A stretch of 64,000 nucleotides of DNA from Pachysolen tannophilus NRRL Y-2460 (lineage: Eukaryota; Ascomycota; Pichiomycetes; Alaninales; Pachysolenaceae), in contig KV454013.1 of NCBI GenBank assembly GCA_001661245.1, positions 888,898 to 952,897 on the forward strand, given 5' to 3'. The position numbers and the translations under genes were made by a program. This document shows positions 41,484 to 51,555 of the stretch, piece after piece; the first letter of the stretch is position 1, and every line of letters starts with the position of its first letter. The notes under the pieces are model-generated. The model made no database searches and was not told where the DNA came from. It saw nothing but the letters and a program-made list of their open reading frames with translations.

Positions 41484-42182
41484 CACTTTAATATAATACA
41501 AGTATTATTTATTCTAAATTGTATAAAGCAATCAATATTATCTCTTCTCTTCTTTCCCCAATAATAAGTCGCCGAATCTTTGACATTTAAATACTTGATA
41601 AAAATTTAGACAAAACCCTGTGCTATCATGTTTCACCTTCCAAGCACAGCACAATATTGCACAGCATAGCACAATTAAATTACGTAGTTCCGTTTGATCT
41701 TTCTCTTTCTATCAGAAATAGTCAAAATGTAAACAAACTCAAAATTTATTAAAGTCGTGTTTGTAAAAAGCAAGTTCTGAATTAGGAAAGCAACAAATTT
41801 ATTGACACGTTGTTGTGTTTTTTTATTTTATTTATCATTTTAAAAATGGCGGATTTTATTTTATTTTATTTTATTTTTTTTCCGTACTGAAGCTTAGTAA
41901 AAGAGAGAAAGAAAGCAAAAAAAAAAAAAAAGGCAAAAAATTTAACAGATAACGCCGAAGAAGAAGTTAACTACGGTAAGAGTTAAGTTTCGAATTTATA
42001 TTATTTGCAAACTTATTTCTTTAAGTTGGGGTAATCAATCAATTCTATTAAATAATCTTTTATAATTGATTTTTTTTATTTTTTTTTTTTTTTGGATTTT
42101 GATTTTAATTTTGATTTTGAGTAAAGTGTCAATTTAGGTGATTAAATTAGTTTTCCGAATATTATATAGAATATTGGGGAAG
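41484..42182. promoter_or_regulatory. Divergent intergenic region transporter / RVS167
   Basis: 699 bp. A GCACA motif is repeated four times at about 41644-41672 on the transporter side. TTTTA pentamer repeats lie at 41850-41875, A- and T-tracts at 41915-41935 and 42070-42095, and a TTTGATTTTAATTTTGATTTTGA repeat just before RVS167. No gene recognised. Confidence 0.5.
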
Positions 42183-43601
42183 ATGAGTTTTAAAGGTTTT
42201 AGAAAAACAGTTGTGAGGGCTCCTCAGACATTTCGTCAGAAACTTAATATGGGGGTTCAAACTGTTGATGCTATTTATGTTGATGCTGAAAGAAGGTTTC
42301 AAGAATTGGAAGTTGAGACTAAGAAATTGGAGGCTGAATCCAAACGTTACTTTAATGCAGTCAATGGTATGTTAGAACATCAAATTGGATTTTCTAAAGG
42401 AATTGAAGAAATTTATAATCCTATATCGGGGAAAGTTTCTGATCCTACTACTTTAAAAGCTGAAGGTAGTCTTGAAGGAATTGAAGCAGCAAAACAGTAT
42501 AGAGAAGTTGTTGCGGAATTACAACAAACTTTAAAACCTGATTTAGAATTAATTGAAACTAGAATTATTGGGCCTGCTCAAGAATTAATAAAAGTTATTG
42601 AATCAATTAGGAAAATGGCTACTAAGAGAGGTCATAAATTATTGGATTTAGATCGTCATAATAATACATTAAAAAAATATCAAGATAAAAAGGAGAAAAC
42701 TCCAAAAGATGAAGAAAAATTATATAAAGCAGAAGCAGATGTTGCTATAGCACAACAAGAATATGATTATTATAATGAAATGTTAAAAAATGAATTACCT
42801 GTTTTATTTCAATTGGAATCTGAATTTATCAAACCATTATTTGTTAGTTTGTATTATATGCAATTGAATATTTTTTATACTTTATATACAAGGATGGAAG
42901 AATTAAAAATTCCATATTTTGATTTATCTTCGGATATTATTGAAGCATTCCAAATTAAGAGAGGAGATATTCAAGAACAAGCTGAAGCTATAGGAATTAC
43001 ACATTTTAAAGTTGGACATGCAAGAGCCAAATTAGAAGCTACAAAGAGGAGATATGCAGCAGGAGGAGCTGGAACTGTTGGGTCCCCAGCACCAAGTTCA
43101 CCTGTCCCTGGATCTCCATACAGCCCAGTGGGAACTCAAGAACTACCTGCTTATACTCCGCCAGCAACAGGAGCTTATGGCCAGCAACCAGTGACAGCAG
43201 CAACAACAGCACAAGGTTATCCGAATGAAAAAGCAGCGTATGCTCAAAATACAAATAGTGCATATGCTTCTCCAACTTCATACACAAGTGCGCCTAGCGG
43301 ACCTGCGCCTCTGTACGGATCACCACTGTATGGCTCTCCTCTGTACGGATCACCAATGTCACCTACTGTTGCTGGTGCTCCCCAACAACAACAACCATTA
43401 CAACAGCCACTGCAACAAGCTACAGAGACGTGCACTGCGTTATACGATTATGCAGCACAAGCCGAAGGCGACTTGAGTTTCTCTGCTGGAGCAGTCATTG
43501 AAATTGTACAAAGAACCGCTGACGTTAACGGATGGTGGACAGGAAGAATAAATGGAGTACAAGGTGTTTTCCCGGGCAATTATGTCCAATTAAACCATTA
43601 A
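42183..43601 (+). CDS. RVS167: BAR and SH3 domain protein Rvs167 (amphiphysin)
   Basis: 472 residues from the ATG in [24 protein letters not shown]; an in-frame GTG lies upstream but is not a likely start. The BAR domain takes residues 1 to about 250. A Gly/Pro/Ala/Ser-rich linker (about 285-410) includes an imperfect YGSP repeat (four units) and Gln-rich segments. The SH3 domain is at about 415-472 ([47 protein letters not shown]). With Rvs161 it tubulates membranes during the scission step of endocytosis at actin patches. Several CTG codons are concentrated in the linker repeat, where they do not discriminate between Leu and Ser. Confidence 0.95.
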   Translation: MSFKGFRKTVVRAPQTFRQKLNMGVQTVDAIYVDAERRFQELEVETKKLEAESKRYFNAVNGMLEHQIGFSKGIEEIYNPISGKVSDPTTLKAEGSLEGIEAAKQYREVVAELQQTLKPDLELIETRIIGPAQELIKVIESIRKMATKRGHKLLDLDRHNNTLKKYQDKKEKTPKDEEKLYKAEADVAIAQQEYDYYNEMLKNELPVLFQLESEFIKPLFVSLYYMQLNIFYTLYTRMEELKIPYFDLSSDIIEAFQIKRGDIQEQAEAIGITHFKVGHARAKLEATKRRYAAGGAGTVGSPAPSSPVPGSPYSPVGTQELPAYTPPATGAYGQQPVTAATTAQGYPNEKAAYAQNTNSAYASPTSYTSAPSGPAPLYGSPLYGSPLYGSPMSPTVAGAPQQQQPLQQPLQQATETCTALYDYAAQAEGDLSFSAGAVIEIVQRTADVNGWWTGRINGVQGVFPGNYVQLNH

Positions 43602-44637
43602 TAAAAAAAAAGTAGTAGTGTATATACATATGTACAAGATAGCTTTTTCTTTTCTTTTTCTCTCTTTTTTTTTTTATTTTTATTTTTATTTTTATTTGTC
43701 GTTTCATTTTCACAGCGATATGTATAAGAAAGAAGAAGAAGAAGAAGAAGTAAAAAAANAAAAAAAAAAAATTGTCTAGGAAAACTATAGTATAGTATAG
43801 TATAGTAAGTAAATTAGTTAAGTTAGTCTTGCTAATTGCTTAATTGCTAATAAAGGCTTATATTTTTCAAAAATGCCTAAAGTTTCCTAAGGAAATAAAA
43901 ATTAAAAATTAAAAAAAAAAAAAAAAATGTGCGTGTCAGATAGATAGATAGATTGATAGGATACATAAATACATAAACACTTTTTTTTTAAAAGTATTAT
44001 TATAATATTTTCCCTGAAAATACCTTAATTATAACTCCTTACTTAATAACCTTACCTACATATTAACTGAATTAATATCTATCTTTCTACCTTATCTTTT
44101 CCAACTAACTAACAAAAATTTTCTCAAAATAAAAATTCCTGTAAACAGCGGGCTGGATGGATGTTCTAAAATACATCAATCAAACAAGTGTTTAATTTAA
44201 TTAATTTAGCTATAAAAAGAAAAAGAATCTAGAACACATATAGCAGCTTAATACTTATAAAATTATAGTAATTTAATTATACAGTAATTTAATACTTTAG
44301 TAATATAATAGTAGTATTATATTTTATTTAACTAGTGGGGACTAGCGCTATTTGTACCGCTACTTGTGCAGCTGCCACTTGTTATGTGCCATTACTGGGC
44401 ACATAAATTCTATTTTTGGTGTAATAAGAAGTTACAAGGGCAAAAAAGCATTTTGGTCTCAAACACACGACTTTGTAATGAGCATTCTTTTTCTTTTGTT
44501 TTTTTTGTTTTTATTTGGATTAAACAACATAAACAGACCAAAAAAAGAACAACAGCGCTATTTTTCTTTCTTTTTTTTTTTTTTTTTTTTTTTTTAATTA
44601 TAATAATTAATTTATATTATATAATAATATATTATAA

Positions 44638-44672
<35 letters not shown>

Positions 44673-44889
44673 ATAATATATTTACATCATTCATTCATAT
44701 AGAAGAGCGCATTATAATCAATCAGTTTAAAACCTCAATTTGATTTTGATTATATTTTATTTTTTGGGTTAGATTAAAATTATCGTTTCACGCGCTGTTA
44801 GTATAAAATCGCTTAAACGCACTACTTCACGAAAGTGTGTATGTCATATATAAAATAATAATAATAATAATATATTATTATTATATATA

Positions 44890-44923
<34 letters not shown>

Positions 44924-44993
44924 ATATATATGTATATATATATATCTGTATATATTAAATTAATATTAGATATCAAGAGAAGAAAGGCATAGA
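43602..44993. other. 1.4-kb intergenic region RVS167 / SAC7
   Basis: It contains a (GAA)n run (43731-43749), A-tracts, a TAGTA pentamer repeat at about 43789-43806, a GATA repeat near 43940, a perfect hairpin at 44382-44406, a long T-run at 44573-44595, and about 300 bp of nearly pure AT repeats (44596-44690 and 44855-44950). Some short frames occur but none is gene-like. Confidence 0.5.
44382..44406. repeat. Perfect 9-bp inverted repeat (hairpin)
   Basis: Arms TTATGTGCC (44382-44390) and GGCACATAA (44398-44406) with a 7-nt loop. It lies in a slightly GC-richer patch (about 44338-44420) between RVS167 and SAC7. It could be a regulatory palindrome or a relic of a mobile element end. Confidence 0.45.
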
Positions 44994-47555
44994 ATGTCAT
45001 TAGAAGGGTCCACTTCCCCAACAGCGAAGTCGTCGTTGATATCGTGGTGGAAGCAATTTAAGACAAAGCAATCAGAGCAAGAAGAACAGCGACAACTGGG
45101 GAAATCTAGTAGCGGGTTTCAAGTAAATAGTGTTAATCCTGTGCTACCTAGTGACATTGATGTACAACAACAACAGCTGTTATATTCAGGGAATGTTGGT
45201 TCGAATTCGCGGCCGATGCTTCGTTATAAATCAAGATCTTCAAATTATGTCAGGCCAATATCTTCATCTGTACCTGATAACTTGACTCAGATTCCAGATT
45301 TAAGGAAACATCGGGATTCATATATTTTATCACAACAACAGAAAAATAATAATGACTCACAAGTATTTGGTGTTTCTTTAGAAAGATCGTTAAATATTGC
45401 TGAAGCAAGAATTTCAGTTAATACAGATTCTCCAGGTGAATTGATTCAATATGGAAGAATTCCTGTGGTGGTTGCAAAATGTGGAGTTTTTTTAAAGAAT
45501 AAAGGTTTAGATGTAGAAGGAATATTTAGAGTTGGTGGTTCTTCAAGAAGAGTTAAAGAATTGCAATTTTTATTTTCAACGCCTCCTACTTATGGTAAAA
45601 AACTTGATTGGGATGGTTATACTGTACATGATGCTGCTTCATTGTTGAGAAGGTTTTTAAACTCATTACCAGAACCTTTGGTGCCTTTAGATATGTATGA
45701 AAAATTTAGAGAACCATTAAGATCAAGACCTAGAATCTTGAAATATTTGAAACATAAAGCAGATAAGAGAAAAGCAGATTCAAATACAAATTCTGCTTCC
45801 ACTGGTACAGTTACCTCACAGACACTGGCTACTAATAATAATCCAGTTGTACTGACTGAAAATCTGATAGGTACAACTACGACTAAATCAAAACTTCCAC
45901 ATGAAGATAACGGTTTACATAAACATCAAATAACAAAAGATGAAGAGCTCAAAGTTAATAAAGCTGAATCTGCAGAAAAAGAAACTGTTGAAAAGGAAGG
46001 TGGCAAAGTCAAAGAAGATAATGGGGAGGAAGAAGAAGAGGAGGAAGAGGAAGAAGGAGATGGAGAAGGAGATGATAATGATAATGATAGTGGCAAGGAA
46101 GGAGACAAGGAAGATGAAAAGAAATTGAAGAAAAAAAGAAAATTGAAAAAACATAAAAGATTGATCAAGGACATTTTAGGAGCGTTGGATGAATATGCAG
46201 TTTTGGTTGATAACTTACCAGTACTCTCGAAACAATTATTATTCTATGTGTTGGACTTGTTGGCTATCTTTGCTAGTCATTCAACTAAAAACTTGATGCC
46301 TGCAGATAATTTAGCCGCCATTTTCCAACCTTCAATACTTTCTCATCCAGCTCATGATATGGCTCCAAGTGAGTATGCATTGTCCCATGACATTGTTGAG
46401 TTTTTAATAGAGTATAGTTATAAATTATTACCTGCAGCTCAAAGTGTCAACTCATCCAAAGATTTGACCAAATTAGCTTCATCTGATAAAACACTGCTTA
46501 TGCAAGATGAAGAAGCTAATGATAAAGAATTACTGAAAGTACCTATTTTGACAACAACTGCACCATCTTCAACTGAACAACAAGTTATCCTAACAGAAAT
46601 GGTGAAAGAGGATACTTCATTGTCATCAGTGGGCTCGAATGCTATGGTAAATTCACAACTTTCATTCAACAATCTTAATGGAAACAATAATGGTGTTACT
46701 AGTACTACATCTTTACTGCTGATGTACCCGCCTGTTTCTAAAAGATCTAGCGCTAGCAGGAAACATAGTAAATCGTTATCAAGTGCAAATATACCGCCCG
46801 ATGTGTTGAAGTTTAGTAATCCAAGAAAAGCAACTTTGTCATCCGTTGAAGGAAGTTCTTTAGATCGCTTTATTTCAAATACATCACCGGATGAAGAGTC
46901 CGATGATGATGAGTTACCCACGTCACCACAACGGCAGTTGCGCTCAAATGCGAAATTAGCCACACCATTGTTATCACCAACGCTGGATATAAATCAAGGC
47001 TCGGATAATATTAATAATAATCATACTGGTGTTGAAAATAACAATGGATTATTAATTCCCCCTAACAAGGAATTCAAAAACTTGAATAACAAAAAATCAG
47101 TTGAATCCATTTCAAGCAGTAGTAATAGTTCTCAGCAGCAGCATCAACAACACCAGGCATCATCAAATGGTTCTTCTAGTGCAGGCTTGTTTCAACACAT
47201 TACCAGGCCTTTATCTGTTTTCAACCATAAAGACAAAAACTCAAGTGTTGACGAGTTGATTCTTTCAGATATTAACGGGATAAATAGTGTGAATCTTTCG
47301 TCCCCATCATCAACAGCACAATCGCAAAGTCCAACAAAGAAGTCTGCCCTCAGTGCTAATATCCCAGCCGAAATTATTGCCAATGGTTCTACGGGAGCCA
47401 ATATTGCTGACGAAGGTAATAATATAAGTGATGATAACAGAACGTCTAGATGGGACACTGGAGAGCCCGCTAATAACGTTTTGGATGTTCCAAAAAAAGA
47501 GACTTGGTTCAAACGATTGCGCTCGCGCTCGAGAAGTGGGAGTAAACGAGATTAA
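44994..47555 (+). CDS. SAC7: Rho GTPase-activating protein, Sac7/Bag7 type
   Basis: 853 residues. The RhoGAP domain starts at about residue 125 (VFGVSLERSLNIAEARISV) with the catalytic Arg finger R179 in GIFRVGGSSRRVKEL. It continues through YTVHDAASLLRRFLNSLPEPLVPLDMYEKFREPLRSRPRILKYLKHK. It is then interrupted by about 125 residues of low-complexity sequence, including an Asp/Glu-rich run (about 335-370) and a Lys-rich run, and resumes with LIKDILGALDEYAVL, LLDLLAIFASHSTKNLMPADNLAAIFQPSILSHP. The C-terminal 370 residues are Ser/Asn-rich, disordered, and end in basic RSRSRSGSKRD. Sac7 and Bag7 act on Rho1 in S. cerevisiae, controlling actin and cell-wall signalling. The partner here is inferred from the family. 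Confidence 0.88.
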   Translation: MSLEGSTSPTAKSSLISWWKQFKTKQSEQEEQRQLGKSSSGFQVNSVNPVLPSDIDVQQQQLLYSGNVGSNSRPMLRYKSRSSNYVRPISSSVPDNLTQIPDLRKHRDSYILSQQQKNNNDSQVFGVSLERSLNIAEARISVNTDSPGELIQYGRIPVVVAKCGVFLKNKGLDVEGIFRVGGSSRRVKELQFLFSTPPTYGKKLDWDGYTVHDAASLLRRFLNSLPEPLVPLDMYEKFREPLRSRPRILKYLKHKADKRKADSNTNSASTGTVTSQTLATNNNPVVLTENLIGTTTTKSKLPHEDNGLHKHQITKDEELKVNKAESAEKETVEKEGGKVKEDNGEEEEEEEEEEGDGEGDDNDNDSGKEGDKEDEKKLKKKRKLKKHKRLIKDILGALDEYAVLVDNLPVLSKQLLFYVLDLLAIFASHSTKNLMPADNLAAIFQPSILSHPAHDMAPSEYALSHDIVEFLIEYSYKLLPAAQSVNSSKDLTKLASSDKTLLMQDEEANDKELLKVPILTTTAPSSTEQQVILTEMVKEDTSLSSVGSNAMVNSQLSFNNLNGNNNGVTSTTSLLLMYPPVSKRSSASRKHSKSLSSANIPPDVLKFSNPRKATLSSVEGSSLDRFISNTSPDEESDDDELPTSPQRQLRSNAKLATPLLSPTLDINQGSDNINNNHTGVENNNGLLIPPNKEFKNLNNKKSVESISSSSNSSQQQHQQHQASSNGSSSAGLFQHITRPLSVFNHKDKNSSVDELILSDINGINSVNLSSPSSTAQSQSPTKKSALSANIPAEIIANGSTGANIADEGNNISDDNRTSRWDTGEPANNVLDVPKKETWFKRLRSRSRSGSKRD

Positions 47556-48029
47556 TTGATCATTATTTTATCATGTCTTTTTCTATCAAAGGATTTTTTT
47601 TTTTTTTTGGTTTTTCTTTTTCTTTTTTTCTTTTTAAAAAAAAAAAAAATGTATTTTTCATCGAAGTTATGTTTACTTTATTTCCTTCCTTCCTTTATCG
47701 AGTTTTTTGGTTGCTTTTCTGTTTCCGGGTGTACTAATAGTTTTCAGGAATTTCGATTCAGTTTTTTTATTTTAATTTGTCTATTTTTTTTTTTTTTTTG
47801 TTACACTGCATATGTATAAATGTGTTTCATGATCACAATAGCAAGTGTGTGCTTTTTTTCTACTTCATTCCTTGTTTTAATTATACTTAACTACAATACT
47901 GGTAATGATAGCTTTTCAATTTTAATATATAAATATATATAACTTGACTGAAAATCTTAATGACTACAACTTTAATTAATTCGAAAAAATACAATATAAC
48001 AAATACAAATAAAACTTTTGTTATCTTTA
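47556..48029. other. Convergent 3' flanks of SAC7 and UBA2
   Basis: 474 bp, T-rich and A-rich low-complexity sequence (47594-47650, 47780-47800). No gene or RNA recognised. Confidence 0.5.
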
Positions 48030-49925
48030 CTAGTCAATAACGACTATATTTTCGTTATGTTCTTCTCCAGATTGATCTGAAACAATTGAGTCATTAAATT
48101 TTTTTTTCTTCTGTGGAGTCTCGCCTATATTCTCGTCTTCAGCTCTTCTTTTATTATTTCCAGTCAGAGCTTCTTCAGAATCATCATCAATATCTAGAAT
48201 AACAATTCCATCATCGTCAACAATAAAACCATCATCACCCTTATCAATTTCTGCTTCTGCTTCTTCTTCTTCTTGTTCTTCCTCTTCCTCTACTTCTTTT
48301 TTCTCTTTATCAGGAATGTCCAAACTTGGAACCTCCAATACTTTGTCACCATTATCGGAAGTTACTTCGATATATAACTCACAACTCTCCTTTTCGTCAT
48401 CTTCATCATTTATTGATAGTACTTCTCCATTTTTAAATCCGATATCAACCAAGCGTACAGATAAATTATCATCAAAGTCAAAATCGTAAATCAATTTGTT
48501 TTTACCCAAGATCAATGATACTTCTTCATATTTCAAAACCTCTCTTATCTTATCGATCAAATCCTGCAAAATAAATGTATCTAAACCATTTTTAATTTTC
48601 AAAATTCCTCTTTTTATAGAGCATTCTTTACAATTTTTATTCCCACTAACTAACAGAGATGATGAAACAAACTTATCAAAGTACTGAGAAGTGAAAATTA
48701 AGCGAGACTTGTCAAAACTTGATTGTAAAGAATTTTCAAAACAATTCAAAGATTGCAAGCAACTAAAACCAGCTATAATTGCATTTGTAGTTGCCACAGC
48801 AGGTATAATATTTCCTGCAATCTGCTTTATATCGAATTTTGTCTTTGTGGGTATGTTAAAGATAAAAGATCTTAAATTTGATGATGCAACAACAAAATTC
48901 AAAGTATCCTTATCATCTTTATCAAAGGGAATCAGTTCAAAGTTATTTAAAACATATCTTTTTGATAGTGATTTTATCGACTTTATCAATATGGAAAGAT
49001 TTTCTTCAACATTCCACAATTTTTGATCATCATCCTGAACATTTAAATCAATTTTATAATTTTCATAATCTAATGGTTTTGGTTTTGTTCTTATGGTCCA
49101 TAAACTATCAATCGATAACAATCTTTGAATATCAACATTGAAAATCTTATTGATAATTTTATAAATATAATCAATATTATCCTGTTTTGATTCTTTGATC
49201 AACAGTTTCAATTCCCATAATTCATTGTTTTCTCTTAACAACAGGTCAATCTCCTGTTTATCATCAGTATCTAAATCATTCGGATTTAAATCCTCTTTAA
49301 CATCCTCACCAAAAAGTTGTAAGAACAAAAAATTTTTCAGCCATGTAATACTATGTATAGGTTTTGAAGGAGTTGATCTAATTGTACATACTGGAAAAGT
49401 TTTTGGTGTTTCTTTAGCAATACAATCAAAACATTCCGATTTATATGGGAATATAGGTTGAACTTGACCTTTAAATCCAGTCGTACCGCTTTCCATTAAT
49501 GGCCGTTTCAAAAAAAGAGCAATCTTGTTAACATAATTTCTTGCCTCAAGATTATCCAATGCATTGAATATTATATCAAACTGATCAAACCACTCTAATG
49601 GGAACATAATAGTGTCCATGATACTTCCATGATACGATTTTAATATAGTATTCTTATCATTGTTAAAAAATTCAACCGCTTTAATAGCAGTTGAAGATTT
49701 CGATTTCTTAATGTCCTTTTGTCTAAAAAGAAATTGTCTATTCAAATTTGAAAGATCAATCGTATCCAAATCAACAATATGAATCTCACCATAATTCGTC
49801 AAGATTAAATTTTTCAACAACTCACATCCAATTCCACCAGAACCTACCAACAACACCTTGGATTTTTTAATCTTGCCCAATTTTTCTACTCCTAAAACTT
49901 TCTTCAAATGCGAATCTCGCGCCAT
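48030..49925 (-). CDS. UBA2: SUMO-activating enzyme subunit 2 (E1 catalytic subunit)
   Basis: 631 residues from MARDSHLKKVLG; the frame extends 28 codons upstream through Lys/Arg-rich, non-ATG sequence and is not used. The adenylation domain has the ATP-binding VLLVGSGGIGCELLKNL and the DLDTIDLSNLNRQFLFRQKDI segment. The catalytic Cys is in KETPKTFPVCTIRSTPSKPIHSITWLKNFLF. Zinc-ligand pairs appear as CFDC and CKEC; DIKQIAGNIIPAVATTNAIIAG closes the adenylation fold. A ubiquitin-like domain follows and the tail is very acidic with VIVDDDGIVILDIDDD. With Aos1 it activates SUMO (Smt3) in the nucleus. One CTG, in EEA-CTG-TGNN, is in the variable tail. Confidence 0.95.
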   Translation of the reverse strand: MARDSHLKKVLGVEKLGKIKKSKVLLVGSGGIGCELLKNLILTNYGEIHIVDLDTIDLSNLNRQFLFRQKDIKKSKSSTAIKAVEFFNNDKNTILKSYHGSIMDTIMFPLEWFDQFDIIFNALDNLEARNYVNKIALFLKRPLMESGTTGFKGQVQPIFPYKSECFDCIAKETPKTFPVCTIRSTPSKPIHSITWLKNFLFLQLFGEDVKEDLNPNDLDTDDKQEIDLLLRENNELWELKLLIKESKQDNIDYIYKIINKIFNVDIQRLLSIDSLWTIRTKPKPLDYENYKIDLNVQDDDQKLWNVEENLSILIKSIKSLSKRYVLNNFELIPFDKDDKDTLNFVVASSNLRSFIFNIPTKTKFDIKQIAGNIIPAVATTNAIIAGFSCLQSLNCFENSLQSSFDKSRLIFTSQYFDKFVSSSLLVSGNKNCKECSIKRGILKIKNGLDTFILQDLIDKIREVLKYEEVSLILGKNKLIYDFDFDDNLSVRLVDIGFKNGEVLSINDEDDEKESCELYIEVTSDNGDKVLEVPSLDIPDKEKKEVEEEEEQEEEEAEAEIDKGDDGFIVDDDGIVILDIDDDSEEALTGNNKRRAEDENIGETPQKKKKFNDSIVSDQSGEEHNENIVVID

Positions 49926-50368
49926 TTTCTTTCTTTCTTTCTTTCCTTTTCTTTTGTTTCTCCTTCGTTTGTTCTTGATTGGTTTTCTTTTTATATAATA
50001 AATATACAATTGTTATCAACCAAACTTGACTTGTCTTTTGGTTGTATTTTTTGTTATTTTTTTTTTGGTGGAACTTCTCGTGTCATCAATAGGGGTGACA
50101 CAAAACTTGATTAAAGGCGACATGTGACGCCAGATCTAGAAGTTGTCTTTCAAGTTCAAATAGTTAACTTAAAACCCAGTTATAGTTGATTGTATTTAAA
50201 GATATAGATATAGATGTGTATATATGAGATATATATGGAAACCGAAGAACTAAATTTAAAAATATATATTAAACCAAAAATCGTAGAGAACCCGTTAAAA
50301 AAAAACCAATAAACAAATAGACATACTAAACCAAATATATAATAAAAAAGATAATAATCGTAATCATG

Positions 50369-50401
<33 letters not shown>

Positions 50402-50415
50402 GAGTTTTTCATAAC
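49926..50415. promoter_or_regulatory. UBA2 upstream region / PCL2 3' flank
   Basis: 490 bp. Near 50090-50135 there are GGTGACACAAAAC and GGCGACATGTGACGCC, the latter with GGCG/CGCC inverted ends. ATAGATATAGATATA repeats occur at about 50199-50215 and an (ATA/AAT)n run at 50368-50400 just after PCL2. No gene seen. Confidence 0.45.
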
Positions 50416-51555
50416 TCATGCAATAACTCTACCTGCTCGAGTCAATAACGAGAATTTTTCTTTAATCAATCCTGTTTTCTGCGATTGGTAGTTGTTATTG
50501 CTTTTATTGTTTTCTTTTCCTTCTTCACTGAATTTTTTGAAAAAATCATCACTAGTATTGTGATTGATATTATTTGTGATATTGCTTAAATTATCGTATG
50601 AAGATCTTAATCTTAATGGTTTTGGTTTAAAAGTATTAGTTGGTTGATTTTTCTTGAAATAATAATTAGTAATATACTCTGATTCTTCTTTAATGGTGGT
50701 ATCTGTGGTATTATTTGCGCTAGCATTTAAAAAATGACTTGAATTTGATGGAGTTACTACCGATGATGTATTAGAAGCTAAAGTGGAGTTAGATGCTGAA
50801 GATTTCATTAATTCAGGAATACTTCCATTGCTACTATATGAAGGTGTAACTGTTACTCTTGAATGTTGGACGCCATTATTGATTGGGGTATTATAATTAT
50901 TATATGATTGTAATGACTGTAATGATTGTACAGATTGTTGTTTTCTAAGTAATGATAATTCATGATCTTTCTTCAATTTTTCCTTAATTGGTTGTAAGAA
51001 TGGAGAAAGACAATTGATCAAATCTGTATTTGAAATTCTTAAATCCCAATTTAAATATCCAAGTAATTCTCTTTCTATAGTATTAACTTCTTTTATAGAT
51101 AAAGCACCATCTGTATATTTTGCCCAATGTTTATTTAAAGGTGATGAATCATTCAAATTCTTGGCAGCTAATATTAAACAACCCAAAAATAAACGATGTC
51201 TTGTAGATTCAATACCATAGGAATTTGAAGGTAAAATGGACCTAAGTCTAATTAAATAAACTAATGTGGACATCAATGTAGGTGTTTGAACATTAGAGTA
51301 GCTAATTAAACGTTCAATGAAAAGTGTTAGCAGCACTGGTTGTTTACTGCTATTACTATTATTATTATTATTGGTGGTAGATTTATTATCCATTGGTGTA
51401 CTAGGTGGAGTTGGATACTGTTCTAAATTTGGTGAACTTGGCTTGATTTTGATCACAGAATCTGTGGTTGCAGCCAAATAAGAAACCATATCTTGAGCAA
51501 CAGGTTTTCTAAGGAAAACTTTCAATGAAGCTTTTTCCAATGATGAATAAACCAT
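50416..51555 (-). CDS. PCL2: Pho85-type G1 cyclin, Pcl1/Pcl2 group
   Basis: 379 residues. The cyclin box (about residues 70-205) is very similar to S. cerevisiae Pcl2: FIERLISYSNVQTPTLMSTLVYLIRLRSILPSNSYGIESTRHRLFLGCLILAAKNLNDSSPLNKHWAKYTDGALSIKEVNTIERELLGYLNWDLRIS, followed by the family-specific DLINCLSPFLQPIKE. The N-terminus (LRKPVAQDMVSYLAATTDSVIKIK) also matches. The tail is Ser/Asn-rich with KENNK-like and basic stretches, as in Pcl2. These cyclins activate the Pho85 kinase in late G1, affecting polarity and morphogenesis. The long promoter carries MCB- and SCB-type boxes. A CTG just before the cyclin box (PV-CTG-LTLFI) aligns with Pro in S. cerevisiae Pcl2. Pcl1 is the alternative name. 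Confidence 0.9.
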   Translation of the reverse strand: MVYSSLEKASLKVFLRKPVAQDMVSYLAATTDSVIKIKPSSPNLEQYPTPPSTPMDNKSTTNNNNNSNSSKQPVLLTLFIERLISYSNVQTPTLMSTLVYLIRLRSILPSNSYGIESTRHRLFLGCLILAAKNLNDSSPLNKHWAKYTDGALSIKEVNTIERELLGYLNWDLRISNTDLINCLSPFLQPIKEKLKKDHELSLLRKQQSVQSLQSLQSYNNYNTPINNGVQHSRVTVTPSYSSNGSIPELMKSSASNSTLASNTSSVVTPSNSSHFLNASANNTTDTTIKEESEYITNYYFKKNQPTNTFKPKPLRLRSSYDNLSNITNNINHNTSDDFFKKFSEEGKENNKSNNNYQSQKTGLIKEKFSLLTRAGRVIA

